The notes beneath the pieces were generated by a model that saw only the letters and a program-made list of their open reading frames with translations, made no database searches and was not told the DNA's origin. Positions 33,788 through 44,428 of a stretch of DNA of 64,000 nt are shown in pieces (positions within the stretch are counted from its first letter, which is position 1; every line of letters starts with the position of its first letter). Origin of the DNA: Nostoc sp. UHCC 0702 (GTDB lineage: Bacteria; Cyanobacteriota; Cyanobacteriia; Cyanobacteriales; Nostocaceae). The DNA lies in assembly GCA_017164015.1 (NCBI GenBank), contig CP071065.1:620001-684000 (forward strand), given 5' to 3'. The position numbers were made by a program, and so were the translations under genes.

Positions 33788-36463
33788 TTACGAATTCCGC
33801 CCAGTGTTACTACCCTTCAACTTGGGATAAGCAATGCGTTTATGATGGAATTGCTGCCAAACTTCGACAAAAATTTGGGCAATTTCTGTCATTTCATTCC
33901 GCGTCAGCCCGGAATCTACCATTTGCTTGTCTTGCCATCGGGCGCGTAAAATATTGTTGAGCATTGTTAATGCTTGTTCTGGTGTAGCATCTTTGAGCGA
34001 TCGCAGCGCTGCTTCACAAGAATCTGCCAACATGACAATTGCTGTCTCCCGCGATTGGGGAATCGGCCCATCGTAGCGAAAATCTGCCTCGTTGACTGTG
34101 ATGCTGGGATCTGCCTGCGCCATTTGCTGTGCTTGGTGATAAAAATAGGCGATCGCCATTGTTCCCTGATGTTCAGGAATAAAAGCTTGAATTGCTGTAG
34201 GCAATAGGTGTTTGCGTGCCATCACTAACCCTTCAGTTACGTGCTTTTTAATAATTTCTGCACTCTTCCAAGGGTCATTAATTTCTGTGTCGTGTTTATT
34301 CGGCCCTCCCATTTGATTTTCAATAAAACTCAAAGGGTCGTGCATTTTGCCAATATCGTGGTATAATGTACCAGCCCTAACCAATTCAACATTACATTTC
34401 AATTTTTTGGCAGCAGCTTCAGCCAGGGTAGACACAAATAGGGTATGTTGAAAGGTTCCAGGGGTTTGAGTGGCGAGTCGTTTTAACAAGGGGCGATTAG
34501 GATTCGCCAGTTCTGCTAAGCGAATGGGGGTAACTAAATCAAATAGTTTTTCCAGATAAGGACTCAAGCCCAACGCTACAATACTCCAGACTAAGCCGGA
34601 TAGAGCAAATAACCCTGCTTCTTTGAGGACAAGATACCAGCCTACTGCAAATGCAGCACCACTAATCAGCTTGGCAATCAGGTAAATGCCGCCCTGAGTA
34701 AAAGCTATGGCAATACCTAATAGTGCCAGTTCTTCGCGCGATCGCAGTCTTTGAGCTATGCAACTGCCTAAGATTCCTCCTGCTGCACCAGCCAACAGCG
34801 AAATCATGCTGACTTCCAAGGTGATGGGTAGCAATAACAACAGCAGTACAACAACGGTTACACCCAAAGTAGGGCCGTAGAAGCTACCCAATAACAAACC
34901 AACCCCGCTCCAAGTTGTATATTGTACACCCATTGTTAGTACACCTGGTGTACTCAGAGTCAATAGCAGCACCAACAAGCGATCGCGTTGCCGCAATTGA
35001 CACTTATTTTGCTTTTCAACCCAGACAAAAATGCCAATTGCGATCGTCACAAATCCTGCTAGCTTCGCCAATTCCAGCCAGTTGTTCTCCCGGCGAATCA
35101 GTTGATAACGCTCCAATACCTCAAAGCGCCAAGCAGTTATCAGCTTTCCTTTGCTGACAATCACATCGCCTTGCTGCACTTCCACCATCACGGGTGTCAC
35201 CCCAGCAGCAGCCTTTAATGCTTGTTGTTTGGTTTGTTCTTCATCTTGTTTCAAATTCGGTCGCAGTACAGCTAATATCAGTTTAGTTGCCAATGCTTCA
35301 GCGTCCTTTGGTACAAACCCTTGCACATGTAAACTCACTGCATTCTGTAAAATTGTTGGTGGTATCCCGTGGGGAATACCTTGGGTGAGCATCCGTTCTG
35401 CACTCTGGCGAATTCCTGTTTGTGTTTTCGCCCACTCATCATCTGACAAGTCTAGAAGGATAGTTTCGCCATACACCATCTGCGAGTTGTCCGAGTTTGT
35501 AGTCTCTGGCTGTAAAAGTTGAGCGCTGGCTTGGGCGTATGCTTGGCGTGCTTGGGAGATTTGGGTAATCAGTGACGACAAGTTTTGTTCTGAAGTCGTG
35601 GTGCGGTAAGCTTGTAATTCTGCTACTGCTTGAGCAAAGTCGGTTTTTTGAGTGGTGAGTAGGGGTGCAAGGCCTTGCGCCCCTACGGGAGTGGAGAGTT
35701 GGGAGTGGAAATAATTTTCCTGCAAACCTCTATTCTGCTGCTTTGGAAGTAATAATCCTAACTTTTGTTTGCGGTTATTTTCTAAAGCTGTTAGCAGCGC
35801 TTGCCATTCAAAGGCAGAACAGGAACGGAGATAATGTTGGATATAAACAGACAATACTGAAGTGTCAAAAAAAGGAAAAGATCCGGCAGTAGTACGAATT
35901 TCGTTGCCTAGATCCAGAAGTTGTTGCAAATTTTGGTTGATTTTTTCAGTGACTTCTGCATCAATCATCAACACTGTTAAAGAACTTTTACTCACAGCTT
36001 GGCGCTGGGCTTCAGTTTCTTTTTTATCTTCGATGGTAGCAGTATAAGGTGCTTTAATTGTCTCTGGTGCGCGAGTCCCCACTTTCAGTTGGGGTTGGTT
36101 GTACAACTTATGCCCCATTACACCTGTCAGAGATACTATTGCGATCGCCAAAATGACGGTGAAACGCTGCTCATGAACCCAACCTAAACCTGATTTATCA
36201 ATCCCTACCTGATTTTTGACCGATTTTGCCATTGATCCGAGGGCTATTTCTCGTTTTTGATGTTCGCTGTTGGCAGTGATTTTTTTTAATATATATATAA
36301 GCACATAGCTCTTGATATCCCTTTTAAGCCTCCTACTTCGGTTGTTGCCACTTTTACCTTTGATTGCCCCAAGCAACTGTCTTTTATGGCGTAATGCTTT
36401 GTACCATTGTCGCCAGTGAGTCAATAGCCGGGTCAAAGACTGAAAAAATCGCTGTATTTTCAT
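33788..36463 (-). CDS. PgpH-like 7TM HD-domain phosphodiesterase
   Basis: An 891-aa membrane protein of the 7TM-7TMR-HD family, whose studied members (PgpH) hydrolyse cyclic di-AMP. The order is a cytoplasmic basic N-terminus, one membrane segment (RFTVILAIAIVSLTGVMG), a large extracytoplasmic region, six to seven membrane helices in the middle, and a C-terminal HD domain with LYHDIGKMHDPLSF, PEHQGT and MLADSCEAALRS. The metal-binding HD pair is intact. I start it at the ATG at 36463 (MKIQRFFQS); a 19-codon extension to 36520 is possible but not supported. It lies alone, convergent with the RDD remnant. Confidence 0.85.
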   Translation of the reverse strand: MKIQRFFQSLTRLLTHWRQWYKALRHKRQLLGAIKGKSGNNRSRRLKRDIKSYVLIYILKKITANSEHQKREIALGSMAKSVKNQVGIDKSGLGWVHEQRFTVILAIAIVSLTGVMGHKLYNQPQLKVGTRAPETIKAPYTATIEDKKETEAQRQAVSKSSLTVLMIDAEVTEKINQNLQQLLDLGNEIRTTAGSFPFFDTSVLSVYIQHYLRSCSAFEWQALLTALENNRKQKLGLLLPKQQNRGLQENYFHSQLSTPVGAQGLAPLLTTQKTDFAQAVAELQAYRTTTSEQNLSSLITQISQARQAYAQASAQLLQPETTNSDNSQMVYGETILLDLSDDEWAKTQTGIRQSAERMLTQGIPHGIPPTILQNAVSLHVQGFVPKDAEALATKLILAVLRPNLKQDEEQTKQQALKAAAGVTPVMVEVQQGDVIVSKGKLITAWRFEVLERYQLIRRENNWLELAKLAGFVTIAIGIFVWVEKQNKCQLRQRDRLLVLLLTLSTPGVLTMGVQYTTWSGVGLLLGSFYGPTLGVTVVVLLLLLLPITLEVSMISLLAGAAGGILGSCIAQRLRSREELALLGIAIAFTQGGIYLIAKLISGAAFAVGWYLVLKEAGLFALSGLVWSIVALGLSPYLEKLFDLVTPIRLAELANPNRPLLKRLATQTPGTFQHTLFVSTLAEAAAKKLKCNVELVRAGTLYHDIGKMHDPLSFIENQMGGPNKHDTEINDPWKSAEIIKKHVTEGLVMARKHLLPTAIQAFIPEHQGTMAIAYFYHQAQQMAQADPSITVNEADFRYDGPIPQSRETAIVMLADSCEAALRSLKDATPEQALTMLNNILRARWQDKQMVDSGLTRNEMTEIAQIFVEVWQQFHHKRIAYPKLKGSNTGRNS

Positions 36464-36650
36464 TACATCTGGCTGCTTACTTTGATAGCTCAAAACAAGG
36501 CAATCCGAGGAAAAGCCCAAGCGGTGGCGGCGGTGGGGGTCATTTCAATGTCGGGAACTAGTTGAAGGATAATTTAGAGATTGTAGTGTAAAAAACTACT
36601 AAATTGATGATATTCGCTGTTTAGTACTTTGATTTTTGGTGATCATTAAA

Positions 36651-37604
36651 TTAACGCGATCGGATGACGCGGGGAGCTGCATAAACGCACAAAGCTTGTT
36701 GATCAGACATGACACATCCCTCTAGTTGAGACTCGCTTGGATGTAGGGCAATACTATACACTCCTGACCACACAGCCACAAGTGCATCAGCCAATTCTAG
36801 CATTTGCTCAAGACTGGTCAATTCCCAGGCTGCTAAATGGGCTGGTGAAAGCGAAATCTGCCATTTGACGGGAATACCGATAGTGCTGTTGTAAGCTCCT
36901 GATAAGGCTCCAGTAATTGCGCCTATTGTCTGCAAACGTGAACCCCTAGCCTCTTGCCTTGCGACATTACCATTGTCAGTAGCCCGCAAAATTGCTAGAG
37001 GAAAGTCTTCTAAGGTACTAAGAAAGCAGTAAAATGCCATAGCAATAGCATGACTCCAGTTTTCTTCTTTACTGAACTCGCCTTGTGCTTTTTCTAACCC
37101 AATTCCTTGTTCTAACAAATCATTGACTTTCAACAGTTTTTGTGGTATTGATGTCGATGTCTCACCGATAAAAGCAATTGTTTGCGGGATGAGGGTTCGA
37201 GGTTGAAGTTTTTCAGTCAGAGATTTAGCGATCGCATATCCTACTGCGAGTGTTCCATCACGAACAACTGGGTCATGCTCCCAGATTTGTAACACACGTA
37301 GCAAGTTTTCTCGCAGTTTGATTTTATTTTCATGAGAAAAAAGTGCCACTGGGATTGTGGCAAGTATAGCTTGTGGCAAGACTTGATTATTGATATCTAA
37401 ATCAGGAGACTTTTGTTGTTGGCGCTTTAGCCAATCATCTAAATCTAGTTTGCCTAGACTAATTAAACTTTGAGTACCCAAAATCGCTGTTTTTACCATT
37501 TCAGAGCAATTTTGAGACTTTTGTTCATAGTCCTTTGCTAAAGTTTGCCCTAGTAATACCCCAAGTAAAGTACCTCTAAACCGACTTACAAGTGAGTAGC
37601 GCAT
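36651..37604 (-). CDS. ADP-ribosylglycohydrolase-like protein, probably inactive
   Basis: A 317-aa protein with the overall pattern of the ADP-ribosylglycohydrolase (DraG/ARH) family: RFRGTLLGVLLGQTLA at the N-terminus and QTIGAITGALSGAYNSTIGIP at about 225-245. Active members carry a GDA(L/I)G start, a TDDT motif and a G-G-D-T-D-T metal-binding motif before the conserved glycines. Here those positions read GQT, no TDDT is seen, and GSRLQTIG (221-228) replaces GGDTDTIG. Both Asp ligands are therefore missing. It may be a pseudoenzyme with a binding or structural role. The frame is intact. Confidence 0.7.
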   Translation of the reverse strand: MRYSLVSRFRGTLLGVLLGQTLAKDYEQKSQNCSEMVKTAILGTQSLISLGKLDLDDWLKRQQQKSPDLDINNQVLPQAILATIPVALFSHENKIKLRENLLRVLQIWEHDPVVRDGTLAVGYAIAKSLTEKLQPRTLIPQTIAFIGETSTSIPQKLLKVNDLLEQGIGLEKAQGEFSKEENWSHAIAMAFYCFLSTLEDFPLAILRATDNGNVARQEARGSRLQTIGAITGALSGAYNSTIGIPVKWQISLSPAHLAAWELTSLEQMLELADALVAVWSGVYSIALHPSESQLEGCVMSDQQALCVYAAPRVIRSR

Positions 37605-37619
37605 AAACTATACAGAGTT

Positions 37620-37818
37620 AAGAGTGACTAGTGAGGAGTGAACAGTTAATCATAGACAGCCAACAGTTTACTCCTAACGGACTTCCAAGTAAAAAAATAT
37701 CCCACTGTTCACACTCAACAGTCAACATTAGGGGCGGGTTGATGAATATTATCACTTCATAGCGCGAGGATATTTGTGAACCCGCCCCTACTTCAACTCC
37801 TAACTCCTAACTCCTAAC
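37620..37818. repeat. STRR-like heptamers between two minus-strand genes
   Basis: This stretch contains degenerate GAGTTAAGAGTGA and CTCCTAA-type heptamers (AACTCCTAACTCCTAACTCC near 37795) and a GGGGCGGGTT...AACCCGCCCC inverted repeat (37732-37789). No gene is seen. Confidence 0.7.
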
Positions 37819-37820
37819 TC

Positions 37821-38276
37821 TTAACTTTTCTCTGTTAAATGATGCACCAAAGCCTGTAAGCCCAACAAGTAACTTTGAACGCCAAAACCACTTATTTGCC
37901 CAATGGCTACTGAGGATATGTAAGAATGATGGCGGAATTCTTCCCGGCGGTAAATGTTGCTGAGATGCACTTCTACTGTGGGTAAATTTACAGCAGCGAT
38001 CGCATCCCGCAACGCTACACTCGTATGGGTATAAGCCGCAGCATTAATCAAAATTCCCTGGTGTTTCCCTAGGGCGTCATGAATAGTATCTACTAAAACT
38101 CCTTCATGATTTGACTGCACTGCAATAACTTCCGCCTGTAACTTTTGTGCTTCTAGTTCTAACAGGCGATTAATTTCAGCCAGAGTCAAAGAACCGTAGA
38201 TTCCTGGTTCTCGCTGTCCTAGCAAATTTAAGTTTGGCCCGTGCAGCGCCAAAATGCTTAAGGGTTGCAACGTCAA
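37821..38276 (-). CDS. aroQ: type II 3-dehydroquinate dehydratase
   Basis: A 151-aa type II dehydroquinase that converts 3-dehydroquinate to 3-dehydroshikimate in the shikimate pathway. It has [18 protein letters not shown] (catalytic Arg and Tyr), [27 protein letters not shown] (Asn and substrate loop) and [18 protein letters not shown] (catalytic His). The length is normal for the dodecameric family. A 45-aa gene lies 19 bp upstream on the same strand. Confidence 0.95.
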   Translation of the reverse strand: MTLQPLSILALHGPNLNLLGQREPGIYGSLTLAEINRLLELEAQKLQAEVIAVQSNHEGVLVDTIHDALGKHQGILINAAAYTHTSVALRDAIAAVNLPTVEVHLSNIYRREEFRHHSYISSVAIGQISGFGVQSYLLGLQALVHHLTEKS

Positions 38277-38295
38277 CTTCAGTACCTTAAGCTTC

Positions 38296-38433
38296 TTAGC
38301 GACGACGCGATCGTTGATCTACAGGAATCGGAATCAGTTCCGGTTCCGGCTCAGCCTCTGGCCCCAACAAGGCCTCAATTAGCTTGCGGGTCAATTCCTT
38401 AAGCTTTTCCAGCACCTTTTCTATATAGTCCAT
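38296..38433 (-). CDS. 45-aa acidic/basic small protein upstream of aroQ
   Basis: A 45-aa frame with ATG at 38433 and a CAGGAG Shine-Dalgarno about 10 nt upstream. The sequence is [20 protein letters not shown], then [20 protein letters not shown] and the end RSRRR. It combines an amphipathic helix, a Pro-Glu segment and an Arg tail. The composition and RBS argue that it is real. I believe similar short proteins occur in other cyanobacteria, but I know no function. The 290 bp upstream (38434-38724) hold no gene and end with TGACCACTGAC-type simple repeats. Confidence 0.65.
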   Translation of the reverse strand: MDYIEKVLEKLKELTRKLIEALLGPEAEPEPELIPIPVDQRSRRR

Positions 38434-38724
38434 TGAACTGACTGCTCCTGAGATACTACCTCAAATTTTGATTAACAGCTACGCGCAAACAGGCGTAATT
38501 TTGCACCTCTAGCCTGGAACTGGGCTGACACACACCTCCTGATTTTGGGCATAAGCCACTTCTCAAATTTGGTGTTGTGATCTCCCTTACTTTTTAGAGT
38601 ATCACATCAGCAACCTATAAGACTGCATTCCTCCAAGGTGGGCATTTTGTATCAATAGTCAATAGTCATTAGTCAATAAAAAACAACTGACCACTGACAA
38701 CTGACCACTGACCACTGACCCTAA

Positions 38725-41376
38725 CTAACCTTTTGCATCTTTTTTTCTGGCACTAGTCGTGGATGACTTAGCCGTTGACTTGGTTTTCGAACTTGTTGAT
38801 TTAGTGGTCTTACGAGTGGATTTCGTTGTCGATGCTTTAGCTGCCAACAATTGCAGTGCTGTAGACAGCGTTACATCTTCTACCGATTGCCCTTCTGGGA
38901 TACTCACATTAGTTTTGTCATGCTTAATGTAAGGGCCATAAGGGCCATCGTAGATATTCACAGGTGTTCCATCATCAGGATGTGCGCCCAATTCCCGTAA
39001 GGCCGCTTTTGACTTGCCATTAGCTGAGTTACGTCCCTTTTTCGGTTCAGATAATAATTCCAATGCCCGTTCTAAGGAAATTGTCAAAACATTATCACTA
39101 GCTTTCAAAGAGCGGAAATCTTTTCCTTCCTTACCCTGGTCATGAACGATGTAAGGGCCAAAACGTCCTAAACTTGCTTGGATTTTGGCACCAGTGTCCG
39201 GATGAACTCCCAATGTTCTGGGTAGTGCCAAAAGACCAACAGCCATATCCAAGGTAACGGTTTCTGGAGTCACACCTTTGGGTAGGGAAGCTTGTTTAGG
39301 TTTGGGATTTTCATCAGACTTATCACCCAACTGGACGTAGGGGCCATATGTGCCGATTTTCACATAAATTGGTTCGCCAGTTTCGGGATGGCGACCGAGT
39401 TGGTCAGGGCCAGTGGTTTTTTGCCGTAGTAGGACTTCTACCTGTTTGGGGTCAAGATCAGCTGGGGTCAAGTCTTTGGGAATGGAAGCGGTAACAACAC
39501 CGTCACCATTTTCGACTTCAATGTAAGGCCCATATTTCCCGATACGGACTTTTGCCTCTAAATTTTCTAGTTCTACAGTTCTAGCTTTATTGGCATCAAT
39601 TTGATTTTCTTGTTCTCTGACTAAAGTTTCTAAACCTTTGTCTCCCAGATAAAATTCCCGTAAATAAGGTAGCCAGGCAACTTCACCGTCGGCAATGTCA
39701 TCCAAGGTTTGCTCCATTTTAGAGGTAAAACTGGGATCAACAATGTCAGGGAAATGTTTTTCCAATAGGTCGGTAACGGCGAAAGCGGTAAAAGTAGGAA
39801 TCAGAGCGTTACTCACCAATTGGGCGTAACCTTTGTCAATAATCGTACCAATGATGCTGGCGTAGGTACTGGGACGACCGATGCCTTCACTTTCTAGGGT
39901 TTTTACCAGAGTTGCTTCGGTGTATCTAGCTGGGGGTTGGGTTTCATGCCCAACTGCTTCCAGGTTGGTACAATCTGGATGATCGCCAACTTTCAGGCTA
40001 GGCAAAATCACTTCTTGGTCTTCCAATGCCGCCTCAGGATCGTCTGAACCTTCGACATAGGCGCGTAAATAACCGGGAAAATCGATGCGCTTGCCAGAAG
40101 CACGGAACCCTGCATCTTCAACTTGCAGCTGCACAGTAATTTGAGTTTGCCGAGAGTCAGCCATTTGGCAGGCGACGGTGCGCTTCCAAATCAAATCATA
40201 AACGGCAAGTTCCCGACCGCCCAAAGCAGTCTCTTGGGGAGTACGGAAACTGCTACCTGCCGGACGAATTGCTTCGTGTGCCTCTTGGGCACCTTTAGTT
40301 TTGGTGGTGTATTGCCTCTTTTGGGGGCTGAGGTATTGTTTCCCGTAAAGTTGTTCTACACAACTGCGGGCAGCTTCTATGGCCTGATCCGATAAATGCA
40401 CCGAATCTGTACGCATGTAGGTAATATATCCTTGCTCGTACAAATTCTGAGCAACCCGCATTGTGTCTCGTGCTGACAGCCGCAGTTTGCGGTTAGATTC
40501 TTGTTGCAGGGTCGAGGTGGTAAACGGTGGCGCGGGTTTGCGCGTCACTGGGCGTTCCTCTACATCTGTGACACTCCAAGGTTTATCAGCCAGGCGTTCC
40601 TTGAGGGCTAAAGCATCTGCTTCTGAAAGCAACACGACATTGCGACCAGCGGTGATTTTACCAGTTGCTGGATCAAAATCACTGCCAGTTGCCACTTTCG
40701 TACCTGCCACTGTCACCAGCTGGGCGGTAAAGGGATTTTTTTGCTGCTCTAAATAAGCTTTCAAATCCCAATATGTACCCTCACGGAAAGCGCGGCGTTG
40801 GCGTTCTTTGTTTACCAAAAGTCGCACGGCTACTGATTGGACTCGCCCAGCGGATAATCCCCAGGCAATTTTTTTCCACAACAGCGGAGACAGAGTATAG
40901 CCAACGAGTCGATCTAAAATACGTCGTGTTTCTTGGGCGCGAACCAGTTGTTCATCAATGTTACGGCAGTTTTTCAAAGCTTTTTTGATGGCGTCTTGGG
41001 TAATTTCATGAAACACCATCCGCTTTGTGGGAACTTTTGGCTTGAGCAACTGGTATAAATGCCAACTAATGCTTTCACCTTCCCGGTCTTCGTCCGTTGC
41101 CAGGATTAATTCATCTACATCTTTGAGGGCATCTTTAAGTTGGGTGACAATTTTCTTTTTATCTTTGGGGACAACATACACCGGTTCAAAGTCGGCATCG
41201 ACATTTACCCCAAGCTGCGCCCATTTTTCTGCTTTGATAGCGGTGGGAATTTCACTAGCCGATTGGGGTAGGTCACGCACATGACCCATAGACGCTTCTA
41301 CCCGATAGTCTTTTGGCAGGTAGTTGCGAATGGTACGAGCTTTGGTCGGAGATTCGACGATGACGAGAGTTGACAT
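38725..41376 (-). CDS. topA: DNA topoisomerase I
   Basis: An 883-aa type IA topoisomerase that relaxes negative supercoils. The TOPRIM domain begins [15 protein letters not shown] and has [15 protein letters not shown]. The active-site tyrosine is in [14 protein letters not shown], with [13 protein letters not shown] before it. The C-terminal third has repeated units of the type [39 protein letters not shown] and [13 protein letters not shown], which in cyanobacterial TopA replace the zinc fingers. It ends in a Lys/Ser/Thr-rich tail. Confidence 0.96.
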   Translation of the reverse strand: MSTLVIVESPTKARTIRNYLPKDYRVEASMGHVRDLPQSASEIPTAIKAEKWAQLGVNVDADFEPVYVVPKDKKKIVTQLKDALKDVDELILATDEDREGESISWHLYQLLKPKVPTKRMVFHEITQDAIKKALKNCRNIDEQLVRAQETRRILDRLVGYTLSPLLWKKIAWGLSAGRVQSVAVRLLVNKERQRRAFREGTYWDLKAYLEQQKNPFTAQLVTVAGTKVATGSDFDPATGKITAGRNVVLLSEADALALKERLADKPWSVTDVEERPVTRKPAPPFTTSTLQQESNRKLRLSARDTMRVAQNLYEQGYITYMRTDSVHLSDQAIEAARSCVEQLYGKQYLSPQKRQYTTKTKGAQEAHEAIRPAGSSFRTPQETALGGRELAVYDLIWKRTVACQMADSRQTQITVQLQVEDAGFRASGKRIDFPGYLRAYVEGSDDPEAALEDQEVILPSLKVGDHPDCTNLEAVGHETQPPARYTEATLVKTLESEGIGRPSTYASIIGTIIDKGYAQLVSNALIPTFTAFAVTDLLEKHFPDIVDPSFTSKMEQTLDDIADGEVAWLPYLREFYLGDKGLETLVREQENQIDANKARTVELENLEAKVRIGKYGPYIEVENGDGVVTASIPKDLTPADLDPKQVEVLLRQKTTGPDQLGRHPETGEPIYVKIGTYGPYVQLGDKSDENPKPKQASLPKGVTPETVTLDMAVGLLALPRTLGVHPDTGAKIQASLGRFGPYIVHDQGKEGKDFRSLKASDNVLTISLERALELLSEPKKGRNSANGKSKAALRELGAHPDDGTPVNIYDGPYGPYIKHDKTNVSIPEGQSVEDVTLSTALQLLAAKASTTKSTRKTTKSTSSKTKSTAKSSTTSARKKDAKG

Positions 41377-42315
41377 GGAAATTTCAAGAAAAAGAGTAGC
41401 TGCTAAGCTAAACAGTCAAATTGAGGCAATTTCTGCGAAATGTCAAGATAAAAGGTCAATTAATGAGTGAAGTCACCAGTATGAATTATGAAATTTTTCA
41501 TTTTTATCCCTCCTGGCGGCTGATACCGCTTTCTTCTTTTCATCCTACCCTACCCTTTGAGTTCTCCTGTGGAATACGGAAGCTGCCCAAAGGAGGAAAC
41601 TGCGTTCTCACTGGATTTTGGCCTGGTGAGGCAGTGCTACTTGTGAGGGCGAAAATCCGCAAAACTTTGGCGCAGTTCTTCTTAGAGGATAGTAGACGAA
41701 TGTTAGGTGTGAATTGCCAGCTATTTCAATCTTTAACTTATCTAGTGCATAATTGACGACTACAATTTTTAAATTACCCCGCAAGTGTTGTAAATATTCA
41801 ATGATTTTATCCACAAAAATGGTAATATCTGTCTAAATGTCCAAAACCCGATGACCGTTAACCAATGGGTGAAAATCCTGCTACTACAAGCTTCCTTGCT
41901 TTAAGCATTGGAGATAAGCATAGGTAAAAGAGCGAGCATACTTTGGTTATAGCGAGGGAATTACAAAGGATATGGCAAACATAAAATGTAGACGAGCGCG
42001 GCTTTTAGCTTAGGGATAGAGGGTATTGCAGTTTATCCATTCCGGGTAACACCGGGAAAAGTTGCTTAAGGACATTTGTCCATAAAGTTACTAACTGTAA
42101 TACTATGACACCTTTTGTGATTGAGAAGTGGGAATTGGGGATTGGGTATTGGGGATTGGTAAATAATTTAACTTTTATCTTTTTGCCCCATTTACCATCT
42201 TCCCCTGCTACCGTGCGCTCCTTCTTCCCTGCTCGAAAGACGTTTTGCCAAAATTAAATCAAACTTGAGAGCAAAAGCGAAGTAGGGTTTATACTTAATT
42301 CCTAGAGGCAAAACT
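41377..42315. other. gene-poor stretch with one doubtful small ORF
   Basis: No convincing gene is seen in 940 bp. A minus-strand frame at 41608-41814 (68 aa, starting MDKIIEYLQHLRGNLKIVVV) has a plausible first half, but its second half (RRTAPKFCGFSPSQVALPHQ) looks repeat-derived. GGGGATTGGG heptamers occur at 42127-42162. The stretch 41830-42110 is AT/GC mixed with a GTAACACCGGG-type hairpin and could hold a small RNA, but nothing I can name. Confidence 0.4.
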
Positions 42316-42433
42316 ATGCAGCTAATTCGTCAGGGTGATGTTATTTTAGTACCTGTCCAGCAGGATGATGGATAAAAGATACATCATTTAATTTTGGCAG
42401 CAGGCAAAGTTACAGGACTTGACACTCCCCGGT

Positions 42434-43642
42434 CTAAAGACACGGGGATTCTACTTTCACCCTAGCTACTTGCTCAACCAGGGTTTCCCCAAGTAGAGTA
42501 GAGGTTGCTAGTCCAGTAGCGTTACTTCCGGTCTGCCCGACCGTAGCTTGCTTAACAAGATTCAGAATATTTTTGGCAGCATTCACATCTCTTTGTAACT
42601 CGCACCCACAACTACATTTATGAGTACGAGTTGAAAGAGATTTTTTAACTATTGCACCACAATCACTACATCTTTGAGAGGTCATTCTAGGATTGATGGC
42701 AACAACTTTAGTGTTGAATTTACCTGCAAAATATTCTAACCAACGACGAAACAAACCCCAGCTAACATCATTAATTGATTTAGCAAGACAGTGATTTTTT
42801 ACCATGTTCTTAACTCTTAAATCTTCGTAGACCACTAAGGCGTTAGCCTTGCATACGTTACGCGCAATCAAGAGAGCGTGTTCATTCCGTTGTCTGCTTA
42901 CTTCTAAGTGTTTTCGAGCATACCTCTGTCTAGCGAAGGAGCGTTGGTTTTTACCTTTCTCCTTTTTGTAAATCTGACGTTGAGCGTGCTTGATTGCTTT
43001 TTCAGATTTTCTCAAGAACCTGGGATTAGGTTCATGATGTCCATTGGAGTCAGAGTAGAAATGTTCCAATCCTACGTCTAAACCCACTTCACCATCAGAT
43101 ATTCTTGACTCACTCAATGGTTCAGTTTTAATTGCAAATTGGCAATAGTACCCGTCGGCTTTTCTGACTAACCTAACCCGCTTAATTGACTTAACTGGGT
43201 ATGTGTGAATATCCCACTTACCAAGTAATTTAACTTCACCAATACCTTTTTTATCAGTGAAGGTGATACGCCGCTTAGTAGGGTGTAATGCCCAACCAGA
43301 AGTTTTGTATTCAACGGAACGGTTATCTTTCTGAAAGCGTGGATATCCCTTTTTACCTGGGGTCTTTGATTTGCAATTATTGTAGAACCTGTCAATAGAT
43401 GACCATGCTCTTTCTGTTGCAGATTGGCAAGCCATTGAGTTGAGTTCTTCTACAAATTTAAACTCTTTCCGTAGTGCTGTTGAGTAATTATTAAGAGCAA
43501 CCTTATTGATATTCGCCTCTTTTGGTGCATCCATCCAGTATCTAATCGCTTTATTCCTAATGAACTGCGTAGTTCTAAGAGCTTCATCTATGGCTTGATA
43601 CTGCAACTTTGTACCTTTAATTTTGTACTCTAACACCAGCAC
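42434..43642 (-). CDS. tnpB: TnpB RNA-guided nuclease (IS605 OrfB)
   Basis: A 402-aa TnpB. The RuvC residues are Asp in EVGLDVGLEHF, Glu in LVVYEDLRVKNM and Asp in CELQRDVNAAKNIL. The zinc finger is CSDCGA with CSCGC. TnpB is an omega-RNA-guided DNA nuclease that helps to retain the element. I start it at the GTG at 43642 because a perfect GGAGGTGA lies 7 nt upstream; the 21-codon upstream extension would place that RBS inside the gene. The C-terminus ends inside the terminal hairpin, where the omega-RNA scaffold is expected. Confidence 0.9.
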   Translation of the reverse strand: MLVLEYKIKGTKLQYQAIDEALRTTQFIRNKAIRYWMDAPKEANINKVALNNYSTALRKEFKFVEELNSMACQSATERAWSSIDRFYNNCKSKTPGKKGYPRFQKDNRSVEYKTSGWALHPTKRRITFTDKKGIGEVKLLGKWDIHTYPVKSIKRVRLVRKADGYYCQFAIKTEPLSESRISDGEVGLDVGLEHFYSDSNGHHEPNPRFLRKSEKAIKHAQRQIYKKEKGKNQRSFARQRYARKHLEVSRQRNEHALLIARNVCKANALVVYEDLRVKNMVKNHCLAKSINDVSWGLFRRWLEYFAGKFNTKVVAINPRMTSQRCSDCGAIVKKSLSTRTHKCSCGCELQRDVNAAKNILNLVKQATVGQTGSNATGLATSTLLGETLVEQVARVKVESPCL

Positions 43643-43730
43643 TACAAAATCACCTCCTTGACTATTGTTTATAGTTAACATATAAAATACAATACATATA
43701 GACAAAAGACAAGTATTTTAAAACTTAATT

Positions 43731-44135
43731 ATGGAAAAATTTGAACCAGACGAATACAGGCATGAGGGGAATGCTGTATCTCTGTTGAATTATCACTTTG
43801 TGTTTATCCCCAAAAGGCGTAAAAAAGTATTATTTGGCGCAATCTCAGAAAGATTAGAACAGATTATTTGTGAAGTGTGTCACGAGAACAGATGGCGAAT
43901 TATCGCAATGGAAATTATGCCCGACCATGTGCATTTATTCGTGAATGCAAAACCTAATGATGAACCTAGTAGAATCATTAGGTTGATTAAAGGCAGAGCA
44001 TCCCATCACCTAAGAAAAGAGTTTCCTGAATTACTGAAACTTCCTACTTTGTGGACACCCAGTTATTTTGTCTCCACTGCTGGCAATATCTCAACTGAAG
44101 CGGTTAAAAACTATATTGCACAACAGAGAGATTAG
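43731..44135 (+). CDS. tnpA: IS200/IS605 Y1 transposase TnpA
   Basis: A 134-aa Y1 transposase. It has YHFVFIPKRRKKVLFG, the HUH motif in MPDHVHLFV and a catalytic-position tyrosine in VKNYIAQQ. It acts on single-stranded DNA at the subterminal hairpins. The length is normal and no defect is visible, so the element may be autonomous. It is divergent from tnpB with 88 bp between the starts. Confidence 0.92.
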   Translation: MEKFEPDEYRHEGNAVSLLNYHFVFIPKRRKKVLFGAISERLEQIICEVCHENRWRIIAMEIMPDHVHLFVNAKPNDEPSRIIRLIKGRASHHLRKEFPELLKLPTLWTPSYFVSTAGNISTEAVKNYIAQQRD

Positions 44136-44428
44136 TTAACGCCAAGGCAGGTTAAAACCTGCTCTGTGGTTTTCATCGCCGGTCTGAAGCACGTAATACG
44201 CAACTACGTTGCTGTTACTCCGGGGTTTTCAACCTACCCCTTATAAACATCGCATTTCTCAAGGTGAGGCAGAGTTATTGCAAAAGGATGAGACGCTGTA
44301 TCTGCGTGTATTTTCAGCAACTGCGTTGGTGGTTCACGAATAACATCGAGCGATCGCAATTCCTCAAGGTGATTGGATGGTGAAAATTCAACGGGAATAC
44401 GAGCCTGAAGGTTGGCGGTATGTCGCTG

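Larger units (their letters stand above)
42418..44241 (+). mobile_element. IS200/IS605-family element with tnpA and tnpB
   Basis: An element of about 1.82 kb with divergent tnpA (plus) and tnpB (minus). Subterminal hairpins are TCCCCG...CGGGGA at 42426-42448 and GCAGGTT-AA-AACCTGC at 44147-44162; no terminal inverted repeats or target duplication are expected in this family. The ends are placed by reconstructing the interrupted frame, so they may be off by a few bases. Both proteins look intact. Confidence 0.8.

Noticed and set aside
41838..42115. Possible structured RNA (6S- or RNase P-like)
   Set aside because: Some short inverted repeats are visible, but no conserved core that I can match to a known RNA.
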